Counted from the stretch's first letter, positions 6,317 to 11,359 are shown. The stretch: DNA of 11,359 bases from Eimeria necatrix (GCF_000499385.1 NW_013655361.1:19966-31324), one strand, 5' to 3'. Numbers and translations: made by a program. The notes: a model not told the origin generated them from the sequence alone.

Positions 6317-6422
6317 GCAGGTTGCCTCAACTCGGGAAGCAACGCCAGCCTCTCTGACGGAGTTTGTAATGCATGCAGAGGAGGGGAAGCTCGAAAGCCC
6401 CAAACGCCGGCTGCTGTCTTGA
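2461..6422 (+). CDS. Seven-exon gene for a small multi-pass membrane protein, probably drug/metabolite-transporter-like
   Basis: I assembled this gene by joining islands of non-repetitive sequence that have matching phase and splice signals. The exons are 2461-2625, 3825-3904, 4312-4379 (or 4390), about 5250-5357, 5686-5721, 5966-6061 and 6321-6422. The product would be about 220-245 residues.

It starts with a short Ala run, then a hydrophobic helix ending QPLLVDIMKFNGGAN. Next come SSTFSILIPHYYSMMMVGLLP, a basic loop with a third helix (RKGLLVSLLDIVNQLLKK), and a helix pair (GWVHSGTLWYLMSSFGAVST). After a final helix (WTAASAITCVAGVIMYSLA) there is a charged tail ending in a stop.

The helix order recalls the first half of DMT/EamA-type transporters of apicomplexans. 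I make that comparison from memory and have not aligned it. At about five helices it is half the usual size, so it may be a half-size protein, a truncation, or a model missing exons. The exon 3-4 junction is the weakest point. Confidence 0.55.
2626..3824 (+). other. Intron 1: TTTA repeats and phased T-tracts
   Basis: The intron starts GTCAGT and ends TTTTTCAG. It is 1,199 bp and T-rich on the sense strand throughout. (ATTT)n blocks lie at 2634-2930 and 3550-3800. Between them (2930-3540) is a long run of T5-T8 tracts repeating about every 11 bp. Its apparent open frames read only Phe, Leu, Ile, Ser and Tyr and are not genes. Confidence 0.7.
2634..2930. repeat. (ATTT)n tetranucleotide array
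   Basis: Long runs of TTTA/ATTT units are interrupted by GTTT and CATT variants. The array begins 8 bp inside intron 1. A second block of the same repeat ends the intron at 3550-3800, and a third is intergenic at 7107-7200. Confidence 0.9.
3825..3904 (+). CDS. Exon 2 of the membrane-protein gene
   Basis: The acceptor is TTTTTCAG at 3817-3824. The exon reads SSTFSILIPHYYSMMMVGLL then PTKESL, joining exon 1 in phase 0 to give FNGGAN-SSTFSIL. It ends CTCGG before the donor GTAAAC at 3905, in phase 2. The donor's GTAAACCC is also the first unit of a CCCTAAA array. Without splicing, the frame meets TAA at 3906. Confidence 0.65.
3907..3954 (-). repeat. Telomere-like array in C-rich orientation (CCCTAAA)n
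   Basis: About six and a half heptamers in the opposite orientation to the arrays upstream. It begins inside the exon 2 donor site. Shorter same-orientation arrays lie at 3994-4014 and 4056-4113, the latter with slips such as AAAACCC. Confidence 0.95.
4127..4290. repeat. 19-bp tandem repeat, about eight copies
   Basis: Three units read CACCCCACACCTCCCTATA, followed by five of the form CACCCCAGAGCTGCCTATA. The last degenerates to GCAGCTGTCTGTACAGC, which links the tandem unit to the AGCTGTCTGTACACC motif dispersed elsewhere. It lies in intron 2 and ends about 20 bp before the acceptor. Confidence 0.9.
4312..4379 (+). CDS. Exon 3 of the membrane-protein gene
   Basis: The acceptor CTCCTTTTAG restores the frame from exon 2 and gives KESLG-KCDWRKGLLVSLLDIVN and then QLLKK. 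The basic WRK followed by a hydrophobic segment suits a cytosolic loop entering a helix. Two donors are possible. AAAG|GCAAGC at 4380 would be a GC-AG intron ending in phase 1. CAAAGG|GTTTAG at 4391 uses the first telomere-like unit, ends in phase 0 and adds four residues. Only about 70 bp of unique sequence sit between repeat blocks, which supports its being an exon. Confidence 0.62.
4388..4432 (+). repeat. Telomere-like array (TTTAGGG)n at the start of intron 3
   Basis: About six heptamers start immediately after exon 3. The orientation is opposite to the arrays in intron 2, so exon 3 is flanked by inverted telomere-like arrays. Confidence 0.95.
4511..4567. repeat. (CTG)n array
   Basis: About 18 CTG units within the proposed intron 3. 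The frames it opens on both strands encode only Leu, Gln or Ala runs. Confidence 0.9.
4684..5110. repeat. 22-24-bp tandem repeat built on GGGGCCCCCAGTACCCTTTTTA
   Basis: More than a dozen units share the consensus GGCCCCCAGTACCCTTTTTA plus GGG. The left copies are regular. The right copies (4960-5110) diverge, with longer G and C runs. Each unit contains a self-complementary GGGGCCCC core, and the block lies wholly in the proposed intron 3. Confidence 0.9.
5250..5357 (+). CDS. Exon 4 of the membrane-protein gene (5' boundary uncertain)
   Basis: The frame TVASCSLWLFISGWVHSG then TLWYLMSSFGAVSTGILK is a non-repetitive hydrophobic island between two CTG arrays. It ends CTCAAG before the donor GTTTGC at 5358, in phase 0. 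The start is unclear. An acceptor CTCAG at 5249 is in phase 0 and pairs with the exon 3 donor at 4391. An acceptor GCAG at 5166 is in phase 1 and pairs with the GC donor at 4380, which would include a 15-Ala run. Other frames hit a TAA at 5317-5319, which argues for this frame. Confidence 0.5.
5358..5685 (+). other. Intron 4: CTG arrays and two copies of the dispersed motif
   Basis: The donor is GTTTGC and the acceptor CAACCAG; length is 328 bp. It opens with CTG/TTG arrays (5364-5439) and has another CTG array at 5520-5549. Two GGGGTGTACAGACAG copies lie at 5557-5571 and 5578-5593. A pyrimidine-rich tail (5635-5670) precedes the acceptor. Confidence 0.55.
5364..5439. repeat. (CTG)n array with TTG interruptions
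   Basis: About 25 units with regularly spaced TTG variants, starting six bases after the proposed exon 4 donor. Confidence 0.9.
5686..5721 (+). CDS. Exon 5 of the membrane-protein gene (36-bp micro-exon)
   Basis: The 12 codons read CLNGWTAASAIT and are flanked by an acceptor CAACCAG and the sequence ACG|GCAAGT. GCAAGT is the classic donor of GC-AG introns. The exon is phase 0 on both sides, and joining it to exon 6 gives a continuous helix, WTAASAIT-CVAGVIMYSLA. Using the nearby GT at 5726 instead puts exon 6 in a frame that meets a stop. The small size makes this one of the less certain exons. Confidence 0.48.
5722..5965 (+). other. Intron 5: telomere-like arrays, GC-AG type
   Basis: The donor is GCAAGT and the acceptor TGTGTGCAG; length is 244 bp. 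Three (TTTAGGG)n arrays at 5729-5785, 5800-5820 and 5897-5955 make up more than half of it. All are G-rich on the sense strand. Confidence 0.5.
5729..5955 (+). repeat. Three telomere-like (TTTAGGG)n arrays
   Basis: Arrays of about eight, three and eight heptamers (5729-5785, 5800-5820, 5897-5955) are separated by short unique segments. All have the same orientation as the arrays at 1587-2230. Confidence 0.95.
5966..6061 (+). CDS. Exon 6 of the membrane-protein gene
   Basis: The acceptor is TGTGTGCAG. The exon encodes CVAGVIMYSLASPPKGDSPK, then SEKLKTLEDDSP, completing the last hydrophobic segment and starting a charged cytosolic-type tail. It ends at CCC before the donor GTGGGT at 6062, in phase 0. 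It is wholly non-repetitive and sits between a telomere-like array and a CTG array. Confidence 0.58.
6062..6320 (+). other. Intron 6: CTG arrays running into the 3' splice site
   Basis: The donor is GTGGGT and the acceptor CTGCTTGCAG; length is 259 bp. It holds CTG arrays at 6091-6140 and 6205-6315 with about 60 bp of unique sequence between. The second array leads straight into the acceptor and seems to replace the usual polypyrimidine tract. Confidence 0.55.
6091..6315. repeat. (CTG)n arrays
   Basis: One pure array of about 16 units at 6091-6140. A second, interrupted by CTCTG and GCG steps that shift phase, occupies 6205-6315. Confidence 0.9.
6321..6422 (+). CDS. Exon 7 (terminal) of the membrane-protein gene
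   Basis: The acceptor CTTGCAG leads in phase 0 into VASTREATPASLTEFVMHAE, then EGKLESPKRRLLS and TGA at 6420-6422. This is a hydrophilic C-terminal tail without repeats. It follows a (CTG)n tract and is itself followed by a TGCATGC-rich sequence and pyrimidine runs, as expected for a 3' UTR. Confidence 0.6.
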   Translation, partial: VASTREATPASLTEFVMHAEEGKLESPKRRLLS

Positions 6423-6510
6423 GTGCATGCGCATGCAAAAGCCCTTTTAATATTTCTTTTTCTTTCTTTTTTGTCTTTAAACTCTACACCTAAATTCTAC
6501 TTCCCCACAA
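6423..6510 (+). other. Probable 3' flank of the membrane-protein gene
   Basis: Unique sequence after the stop includes GTGCATGCGCATGC at 6424-6437 and a pyrimidine-rich run at 6445-6477. No canonical AATAAA is visible; AATATT at 6449 is the closest. TGCATGC also occurs at about 2129, 6068, 6369, 7278 and 8012. Confidence 0.35.
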
Positions 6511-6950
6511 CAAAGGGGCCCCCTCCGCAGCAGCTCGCTGTGGGGCCCCCAGGGGGGCCCCCTGGGGCCTTCAGCGGCTTCTGGGGGGCCCCCAGGGGGC
6601 CCCCCAGGGCCCACAGCGGCGTCTGGGGGCCCCCAGGGGCCCCCGCGGCCGGCCTTGTGGGGCCCACAGTACCTCGTGGGGGCCCCCATTTGCAGCATGG
6701 GGCCCTTTTGGCCCTTTGGGGGCCCCTGTAGGCCTTTTTTTGAACTGGTGCCCCAGGGGGCCCCCAGGGGCCCCCCGGGGGCCCCCCAGGGGGCCGCTAG
6801 GGGCCCCCCGGGGGCCCCCCAGGGGGCCGCCAGGGGCCTTTCGGGGGCCCCCCAGGGTGCCCCCAGAGGGGCTTCTGGGGGGGCTCAAGGGGCCTCTAGT
6901 GGGGCCCCAAGGGGGCCCCATTAGGGGCCCCAAGGGGGCCCTAGAGTTGT
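6511..6950. repeat. GGGGCCCC-rich self-complementary block
   Basis: Irregular repeats of GGGGGCCCCC separated by CAG, ACAGCGGC or TCTGG. Both strands stay open as Gly-Pro-Ala frames, which I treat as artefacts. The 6770-6840 part is a near-duplicate pair of units containing CAGGGGGCCGC. Related GC palindromes lie in intron 3 and inside the RNA-binding protein gene. Confidence 0.85.
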
Positions 6951-7146
6951 GTGTTTTGCTTCTGTGTTGTGTCTCTTTTTGTGTCTTCTTTTTTGTTTAT
7001 TTGATTTTCTTTTTGTGGTTTTGTCTCTTGTGGAGGCGGGCTGTTGGGGTGTCTAGACAGCTGCGGTGGCTGCTGCGGAGGCGGCTCAAAGAGGGACTTC
7101 AAATTATTTAATTATCTATTTATTTATTTATTTATTTATTTATTGT

Positions 7147-7181
<35 letters not shown>

Positions 7182-7330
7182 GTTATTATTTGGTTATTTA
7201 GTTGAGTTTGCAAAATAGGAAGTTCGTTTGCAACCCGCGGCCGCGCGGTGTACGTACACCGCGTGGCCGAAACAGTTTGCATGCATTTTTCCGTTTTTTG
7301 GAAATTCCCCAAAAGTTCCAAATAAATAAA
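6951..7330. other. Intergenic stretch with T-rich run, TTTA array and palindrome
   Basis: No gene is seen. A T-rich segment (6955-7030) is followed by a GGGGTGTCTAGACAGCTG motif copy at 7046-7063. A (TTTA)n array spans 7107-7200 and a 20-bp palindrome 7244-7263. A TGCATGCAT motif lies at about 7278. Confidence 0.6.
7244..7263. promoter_or_regulatory. 20-bp perfect palindrome CGCGGTGTAC-GTACACCGCG
   Basis: This is a perfect inverted repeat with no spacer. Its core GGTGTACGTACACC is the fully symmetrical form of the GGTGTACAGACA motif found elsewhere. A shorter perfect version, GGGTGTACGTACACCC, lies at 1520-1535. It could be a binding site for a dimeric protein or a remnant of a small inverted repeat. 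Confidence 0.45.
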
Positions 7331-7334
7331 CTTT

Positions 7335-8020
7335 ATTTAGTATATATATATATTTATATTTTATAATATACAATATATATATTGTATATTTTATAACATG
7401 CAATATATATATATATTGTATATTTTGTAGTATACAATACATATTATATGTTGTATATTTTATAATATACAATATATATATATATATATTGTATATTTTA
7501 TAATATACAATATATACATATATTGTGTATCTTATAATATAAAATACATATAATATATTTGTGTAATATATATACACATATTGTATATATCATAATATAC
7601 AATATATATAATATGTATACATTATTCATATAATGTATAATACATAAATATTTATTATGTATGTATAATATAGATTGTGTATTATATAATATAAAATATA
7701 TATTATATATGTATTATACATATGATGTATTATACATATAGGTATTATATATGTATATATATATAATATATATTGTATATTATATAATATACAACATATA
7801 TAAAATATACATATAAACATATGATATATAATATATAATATATATATTATATATTATATAATATATAATATATAATAGATAATATATAATATATAGTGCA
7901 TAATATATGATAATAAAGTTTAGATAAATATATACATTATGCATTGTAAGTAAAAAATGTAAGAGTTATGTATATGTATATAATGCAAGTGTGCACATAT
8001 ATGCATATATAATGCATGCA
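7335..8020. repeat. AT-rich palindromic satellite
   Basis: Nearly pure A+T sequence. The left part (7340-7560) repeats a 35-50-bp unit containing TTGTATATTTTATAATATAC followed by an (AT)n run. Each unit holds strong dyads such as ACAATATATA...TATATTGT. The right part is irregular TATA and TAATA sequence. No credible coding frame exists; the open frames encode only Ile, Tyr, Leu and Asn. Confidence 0.85.
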
Positions 8021-8029
8021 CTTCTCCAC

Positions 8030-8730
8030 AAATAAATAAAATAAATAAAATAATTAATTAATTAATTAAGTAATTAATTAATTAATTAATTAATTAATTA
8101 ATTAAAATTGGAAATAAAAAGAAATAAATAAATTGTAATTAAAAGGAGCGAAAAGACAATTCCGAATTTACCATTTAGTAAATATTTTAATTTAATTTTT
8201 TTTATTTCCCTTTTATTGCTTTTTACTTTTTTCCTTTTTTTTTATTTCTTTCAATTCTTTTTTTCTTTTTTTTTGTTTTAGTTCAATTCTTTTTTTGGAT
8301 CTCCTTTATTTCTTTTTTATTTCCTTTTCATTTCCTTTCCTTTTTTATTTGTTTTTTATTTATTTCTTTAGTTCCTTTTTATTTCTTAACTTTTTATTTT
8401 TTATTTCTTCTTTATTTATTTCTTTTCAATTTATTTTTTCTTCTTTTTATTTCTTTTTTTCCTTTTTATTTCTCTTTATTTCTTTTTCTTTCGCTTTTAT
8501 TTCTTTTTTATTTCTTTTTTCTTTTTTGTTTTTTTTTGTTTGCACATTTAATGCAAAAAGTCCCACACATGTACACAGCCACCTCCCTTTGATACTTATT
8601 TAATTAAATTGAATTAAATATATTCAATTTAATTACTTTTAAATCATTTTAATTTAATTTAATTAATTTAATTAATTTAATTAATTTAATTTAATTTAAT
8701 TAATTTAATTATCAAATTTTGGATTTAATT
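8030..8730. repeat. AAATAA/AATTAATT arrays, T-tracts and TTTAATT array
   Basis: The segments in order are (AATAA)n/(TTAA)n at 8028-8110, a T-rich tract with recurring ATTTCTTTTTT at 8190-8540, a short unique piece at 8541-8595, and (TTTAA)n/(TTAATT)n at 8596-8735. No gene is supported. Confidence 0.85.
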
Positions 8731-8769
8731 AATTGCAAATTTGCGGAGGAGGCAGGAGACTTGGGCGTG

Positions 8770-8935
8770 GGGGACAAAAAAAGACAAAAAACAAAAAAAA
8801 AGAAAAAAAGAAAAAAGACAAAAAACCAAAAAGGACAAAAAGGAGACAAAAGGAGACAAAAGGAGACAAAAAGGAGACAAAAAAGAAACAAAAAAAAGAC
8901 AAAAAAGGGACAAAAAAAGACAAAAATGGAGAAGA
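8770..8935. repeat. A-rich purine tract with 10-11-bp phased A-runs
   Basis: Units such as GACAAAAAAA and AAAAGGAGAC repeat about every 10-11 bp. The Lys-rich open frames (plus strand) and Phe/Ser-rich frames (minus strand) over it are artefacts. It lies downstream of the 3' end of the RNA-binding protein gene. Confidence 0.85.
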
Positions 8936-9116
8936 CACAGGGTGTGTCTTGGGGCCATTTTGGGGACTTGGAAATGGATTTTGGAGCTCGAAAAAGGGCT
9001 TTTAGAGTGAAATGGAATTAAATGAATTTGCAGAAATAAATAAAAAAGAATTTGGGATTTAATTGCACAAATTTGGAGAAAATTCGGCGAAATTTGGAGA
9101 AGTTTGGAGAAGTTGG

Positions 9117-9318
9117 TCAGCAGCAGCAAGAGTCGGGCTCTGAGGTGTACAGACACTCGAGATCCTGCGGCTGCAGCAGCAGCCCCCGGGCCACCTTCTG
9201 CTGCAGCTGCACTTTTGCTGCTGCTGCTAAGAAGGCAGCAGCAGCAGCAAGTTCGTCTTCGACGTGCTGCAGCACGAAGTGTCCCCTTGCGTCTGTCGGC
9301 AGCTGCTGCTGACACGGC

Positions 9319-9352
<34 letters not shown>

Positions 9353-9789
9353 ACGCGTGCCGCTCCATGCTGCAGCAGCGCCCCACAGCCTCTGCGCTGT
9401 ACATACACTGCGGCAGCAACTCAGCAGGAACTAAACAAGGATCTGTGTCTGCAAAAAGGGCCCCACTTATTTCTTCTTCAGAGGGGGGCCCCCTGCCCCG
9501 GGGGCCCCCCGGGGGCCCCCCGGGGGGCCCCCCGAGGGGCCCCCCCGGGGGCCCCCCCGGGGGCCCCCCGTGGGGCCCGCCTGCAGCGGCGAGGGCGGCC
9601 TGGTGCTGCTGCAGCATGAGCTGCTGCTGCTGCTGCAGCTGGAGCTGGTAGTACTGCGTGAACTGGGCGGCTTGCTGCTGCTGCTGCTGCTGCTGCTGGC
9701 GCAGCAGCTGCTGCTGCTGGATCTGCTGCTGCTCGAGGGCGAGCTGCTGCTGCTCGCCGCCGGCGCGCCAGCCAGCGGCGTCCCCCCCC

Positions 9790-9837
<48 letters not shown>

Positions 9838-10074
9838 CAGTCGGGAGGCAGCTCGCCCTGGAGCTCGAGAGACACCCGAGCAGTCCCCACTGCTGCGCCG
9901 TCCATACACTGCAGCGCATGCACTGCAGCAGCAGCATCAGCAAATATTAAAGTTGCTTTTCCATTTGGAGACAGTCTTATTTGGAGAACTTCTCCAAAAG
10001 GACTGAAGTGTCTCTCCAGTTCTTCCGTGCTGCAGCTGCTGCAGTCCAGGCCCCGCACCACCAGCTTCGGCGGC

Positions 10075-10109
<35 letters not shown>

Positions 10110-10423
10110 GCCCCACGCGCCCCGCTTCCGCTTTGCTGCAGCAGACAAGCTGCAGCAAGCAGCAGCTTTTCTCTCCGCCTCTTTTGCTGTTGCACTATAT
10201 ATCTTGTGCATTGCTGCTCGAAAGAGACTGTTCCCCTGCAGCGCGGGGTTTCCGGGGGCCCCCAGGGGGGCCCCCATCGGGGGGCCCCCCACAGCTTTGC
10301 TGCTGTGAGATCTATTAACTCGAATTCTTCTCCCGTGGCAAATGGCCCCCGTCATTTCTTCTATACTTCTTTCTGCTTCTTCAGGGTCTAGGAAATGCAC
10401 AAACCCGAAGCCTTTGCAGCTGC
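9117..10423 (-). CDS. Second visible exon of the RRM protein (rest of RRM, next RRM, low-complexity tail)
   Basis: The exon begins at the acceptor CTGCAG|GC and encodes SCKGFGFVHFLDPEEAERSI followed by EEMTGAICHGRRIRVNRS. A Gly-Pro-Ala linker and an 11-Ala run precede the next RRM. After that come a 15-Ala run, a Gln-rich stretch (EQQQIQQQQLLRQQ) and a GGPPGGPP stretch from a GGGGCCCC tract (9480-9585). Another Ala run and a Leu/Gln-rich end follow. The repeats fall between the RRM cores and not inside them. The last 250 residues have no recognised domain, and undetected introns are possible there. Confidence 0.72.
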
Positions 10424-10425
10424 CT

Positions 10426-10495
<70 letters not shown>

Positions 10496-10702
10496 GGGAC
10501 GGGTTGATGGAGACTCAGGGATTTGTCTCTAGGTTGATTAGGGAATAAAGAAATTGCTGCACAGAGGCCGTGGGAAAAGAGACAAAGAAAAGGAGACTGC
10601 AGCAGCAGCAGCAGCTGCAGCAGCTGCAGCAGCAGCAGCAGCAGACAAAAGAAGACAGGAAGCCGCACCAAAATATCAGGCCCAAACTGAGACAATACGG
10701 GC

Positions 10703-10738
<36 letters not shown>

Positions 10739-10799
10739 TGATGGCTATTAACAGCAGCAGCATGACCATTCACAACAGCAGCAGCATTATCATCACCAC

Positions 10800-10837
<38 letters not shown>

Positions 10838-11147
10838 CCAGCACTATCAGCATCATTATCATTATAGTCATCATAATGACCATCATCGCAGCAGCAGCAG
10901 CAGCAGACAGAGCAGCAGCATTATCATCATAACCATAATAACCACAGTGGCAGCAACAGCAGCAGCTCCTTGACCACTGCAGCAGCAGCAGCAGCAGCAG
11001 CAGCATGACAGCCGCAGCAGCATCAGAGAAAGCGACACAGCCGCAGCCGCAGCAGCAGCAGCAGCAGCCGCAGCAGCAGCAGCAGCATCATCACCGCAGC
11101 AGCAGTATCGCCACAGCGGGAGCAGCAGCATCACCAGCTGCATCACC

Positions 11148-11216
<69 letters not shown>

Positions 11217-11359
11217 CCCGTGTTGGGGTCTGTGATGAGTTTGACGAGGGCGACGCTGCTGTAGTGGTTTTGAAAAAGCTCTTCGACTTCTTCGCGACAA
11301 GTCCCAGGGTCTAAACTCCCCACCCACACGGAAGCTGTTTCCCCGCGACGGCCTGCAGC
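9117..11359 (-). CDS. RRM-containing RNA-binding protein, partial at the 5' end, two exons in the window
   Basis: Exons at 11359-11218 and 10423-9117 join over a 794-bp intron to give 482 residues, continuing upstream past the window edge.

The first RRM (residues 11 to about 88) has RNP2 VWVGSL and RNP1 KGFGFVHF, with LVKLITDPNTG before the third strand. That layout is typical of the second RRM of RBP45/RBP47, Nam8 and SECp43-type proteins. The second RRM in the window (residues about 168-236, near 10064-9858) reads LVVRGLD, LERHFSPFGEVLQIRL and GKATLIFADAAAAVHALQ. It resembles the third RRM of those proteins. A first RRM is therefore expected off the right edge. A linker with KRKRG could be a nuclear signal.

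The C-terminal half has Ala and Gln runs and a Gly-Pro stretch, and ends at TGA 9117. The family call is from motif memory. It could be any multi-RRM splicing or mRNA-binding factor. Confidence 0.8.
9480..9590. repeat. GGGGCCCC tract inside coding sequence
   Basis: About ten GGGGGCCCCCC units encode Gly-Gly-Pro-Pro repeats on the minus strand. A shorter tract at 10250-10295 encodes Gly-Pro-Met-Gly-Ala-Pro in the linker after the first RRM. The same sequence type forms blocks in intron 3 and in the intergenic region. Confidence 0.85.
9680..9838. repeat. CAG/CTG arrays encoding Gln and Ala runs of the RRM protein
   Basis: The (CAG)n run at 9789-9838 (plus strand) is read on the minus strand as a 15-Ala run just after the second RRM. 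The 9620-9750 segment is read as Gln-rich sequence. Further in-frame arrays lie at 9320-9350 and 10077-10109. Confidence 0.85.
10425..10489. repeat. (CAG)n array forming the 3' end of the intron
   Basis: About 22 CAG units on the plus strand, or CTG on the sense strand, directly abutting the 3' splice site of the RRM gene intron. Confidence 0.9.
11149..11216. repeat. (CAG)n array forming the 5' end of the intron
   Basis: About 22 CAG units on the plus strand. On the sense strand it starts at the second base of the GT donor, so the splice site and repeat are fused. Confidence 0.9.
11218..11359 (-). CDS. First visible exon of the RRM protein (N-terminal half of an RRM)
   Basis: It reads AAGRRGETAS and then VWVGSLDPGTCREEVEELF, ending LVKLITDPNT plus the first base of a Gly codon. 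The frame stays open to the window edge. At the edge, GCTGCAG|GC could be a 3' splice site that would start the exon at 11352 in phase 1. The donor is ACGG|GTGCTG at 11217, directly at the start of a (CTG)n tract. Confidence 0.8.

Larger units (their letters stand above)
10424..11217 (-). other. Intron made of CTG and other trinucleotide repeats
   Basis: The donor GTGCTG and acceptor CTGCTGCAG both arise from the repeat. Splicing gives NTG-SCKGFGFVHF, exactly completing an RRM. Sense-strand (CTG)n arrays lie at 11216-11149, 11090-11050, 11006-10979, 10836-10800, 10737-10704, 10644-10600 and 10489-10425. GAT/ATG/GTT triplet stretches lie between (10950-10740). If retained, the first 330 bp stay open, adding a long Ala run before a stop at about 10883. 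Confidence 0.78.

Noticed and set aside
6423..6933. Gly-Pro-Ala-rich open frames on both strands
   Set aside because: They arise from self-complementary GGGGCCCC repeats, which stay open in most frames; no domain or splice context supports them.
7194..7820. Ile/Tyr-rich minus-strand frames
   Set aside because: They are readings of an AT-rich satellite with no compositional sign of coding.
6068..8018. TGCATGC sites as transcription-factor sites
   Set aside because: TGCATGC resembles motifs bound by apicomplexan AP2 factors, but six copies in AT- and CAG-rich DNA without promoter positioning are not evidence of function.
8719..9021. Lys-rich plus-strand and Phe/Ser-rich minus-strand frames
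   Set aside because: They are generated by the phased A-tract repeat; the unique flanks do not resemble any protein I recognise.
9104..9950. Plus-strand frames rich in Gly-Pro, Leu and Cys opposite the RRM gene
   Set aside because: They are antisense shadows of the RRM gene's C-terminal coding sequence.

Overview
The window looks like nuclear DNA of an apicomplexan coccidian, most probably Eimeria. Three signs point there: dense CAG/CTG trinucleotide arrays, many interstitial telomere-type (TTTAGGG)n arrays, and long alanine or glutamine runs inside otherwise conserved proteins. There are no bacterial operons, rRNA, tRNA, insertion sequences or CRISPR arrays. Almost everything outside a few hundred coding bases is low-complexity repeat, so most long open frames here are repeat artefacts. 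The species name is inferred from repeat content and was not checked by any search.

Layout. Positions 1-1131 hold a CTG-rich minisatellite that is open on both strands; a 373-codon minus-strand frame there may be a hypothetical protein, weakly supported. Positions 1132-2440 are non-coding patchwork: CTG arrays, telomere-like arrays, AT-rich repeats and a 24-bp perfect palindrome. Positions 2461-6422 (+) carry a seven-exon gene that I assembled from splice signals, phase and protein content. It appears to encode a small multi-pass membrane protein resembling drug/metabolite-type transporters. Its introns are filled with TTTA repeats, phased T-tracts, telomere-like arrays in both orientations, a 19-bp tandem repeat, a 22-24-bp GGGCCCC repeat and CTG arrays. 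Two introns look like GC-AG introns.

Positions 6423-9116 are a convergent intergenic region with GGGGCCCC-rich DNA, a 20-bp palindrome, an AT-rich palindromic satellite and poly-purine/pyrimidine tracts. Positions 9117-11359 (-) carry the 3' part of an RNA-binding protein gene with two RRM domains in the window. One RRM is interrupted by a 794-bp intron made almost wholly of trinucleotide repeats. A further upstream RRM is likely beyond the right edge.

The two recognisable genes converge and have no evident shared function. The notable features are how repeats are placed relative to exons. Introns carry CTG or T-rich sequence on the sense strand and often run into the 3' splice site. Telomere-like arrays start at or very near donor sites and lie inverted around exon 3. 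A short dispersed palindromic motif, GGTGTACAGACAGC/GGTGTACGTACACC, recurs across the window and has expanded into a tandem array in intron 2.
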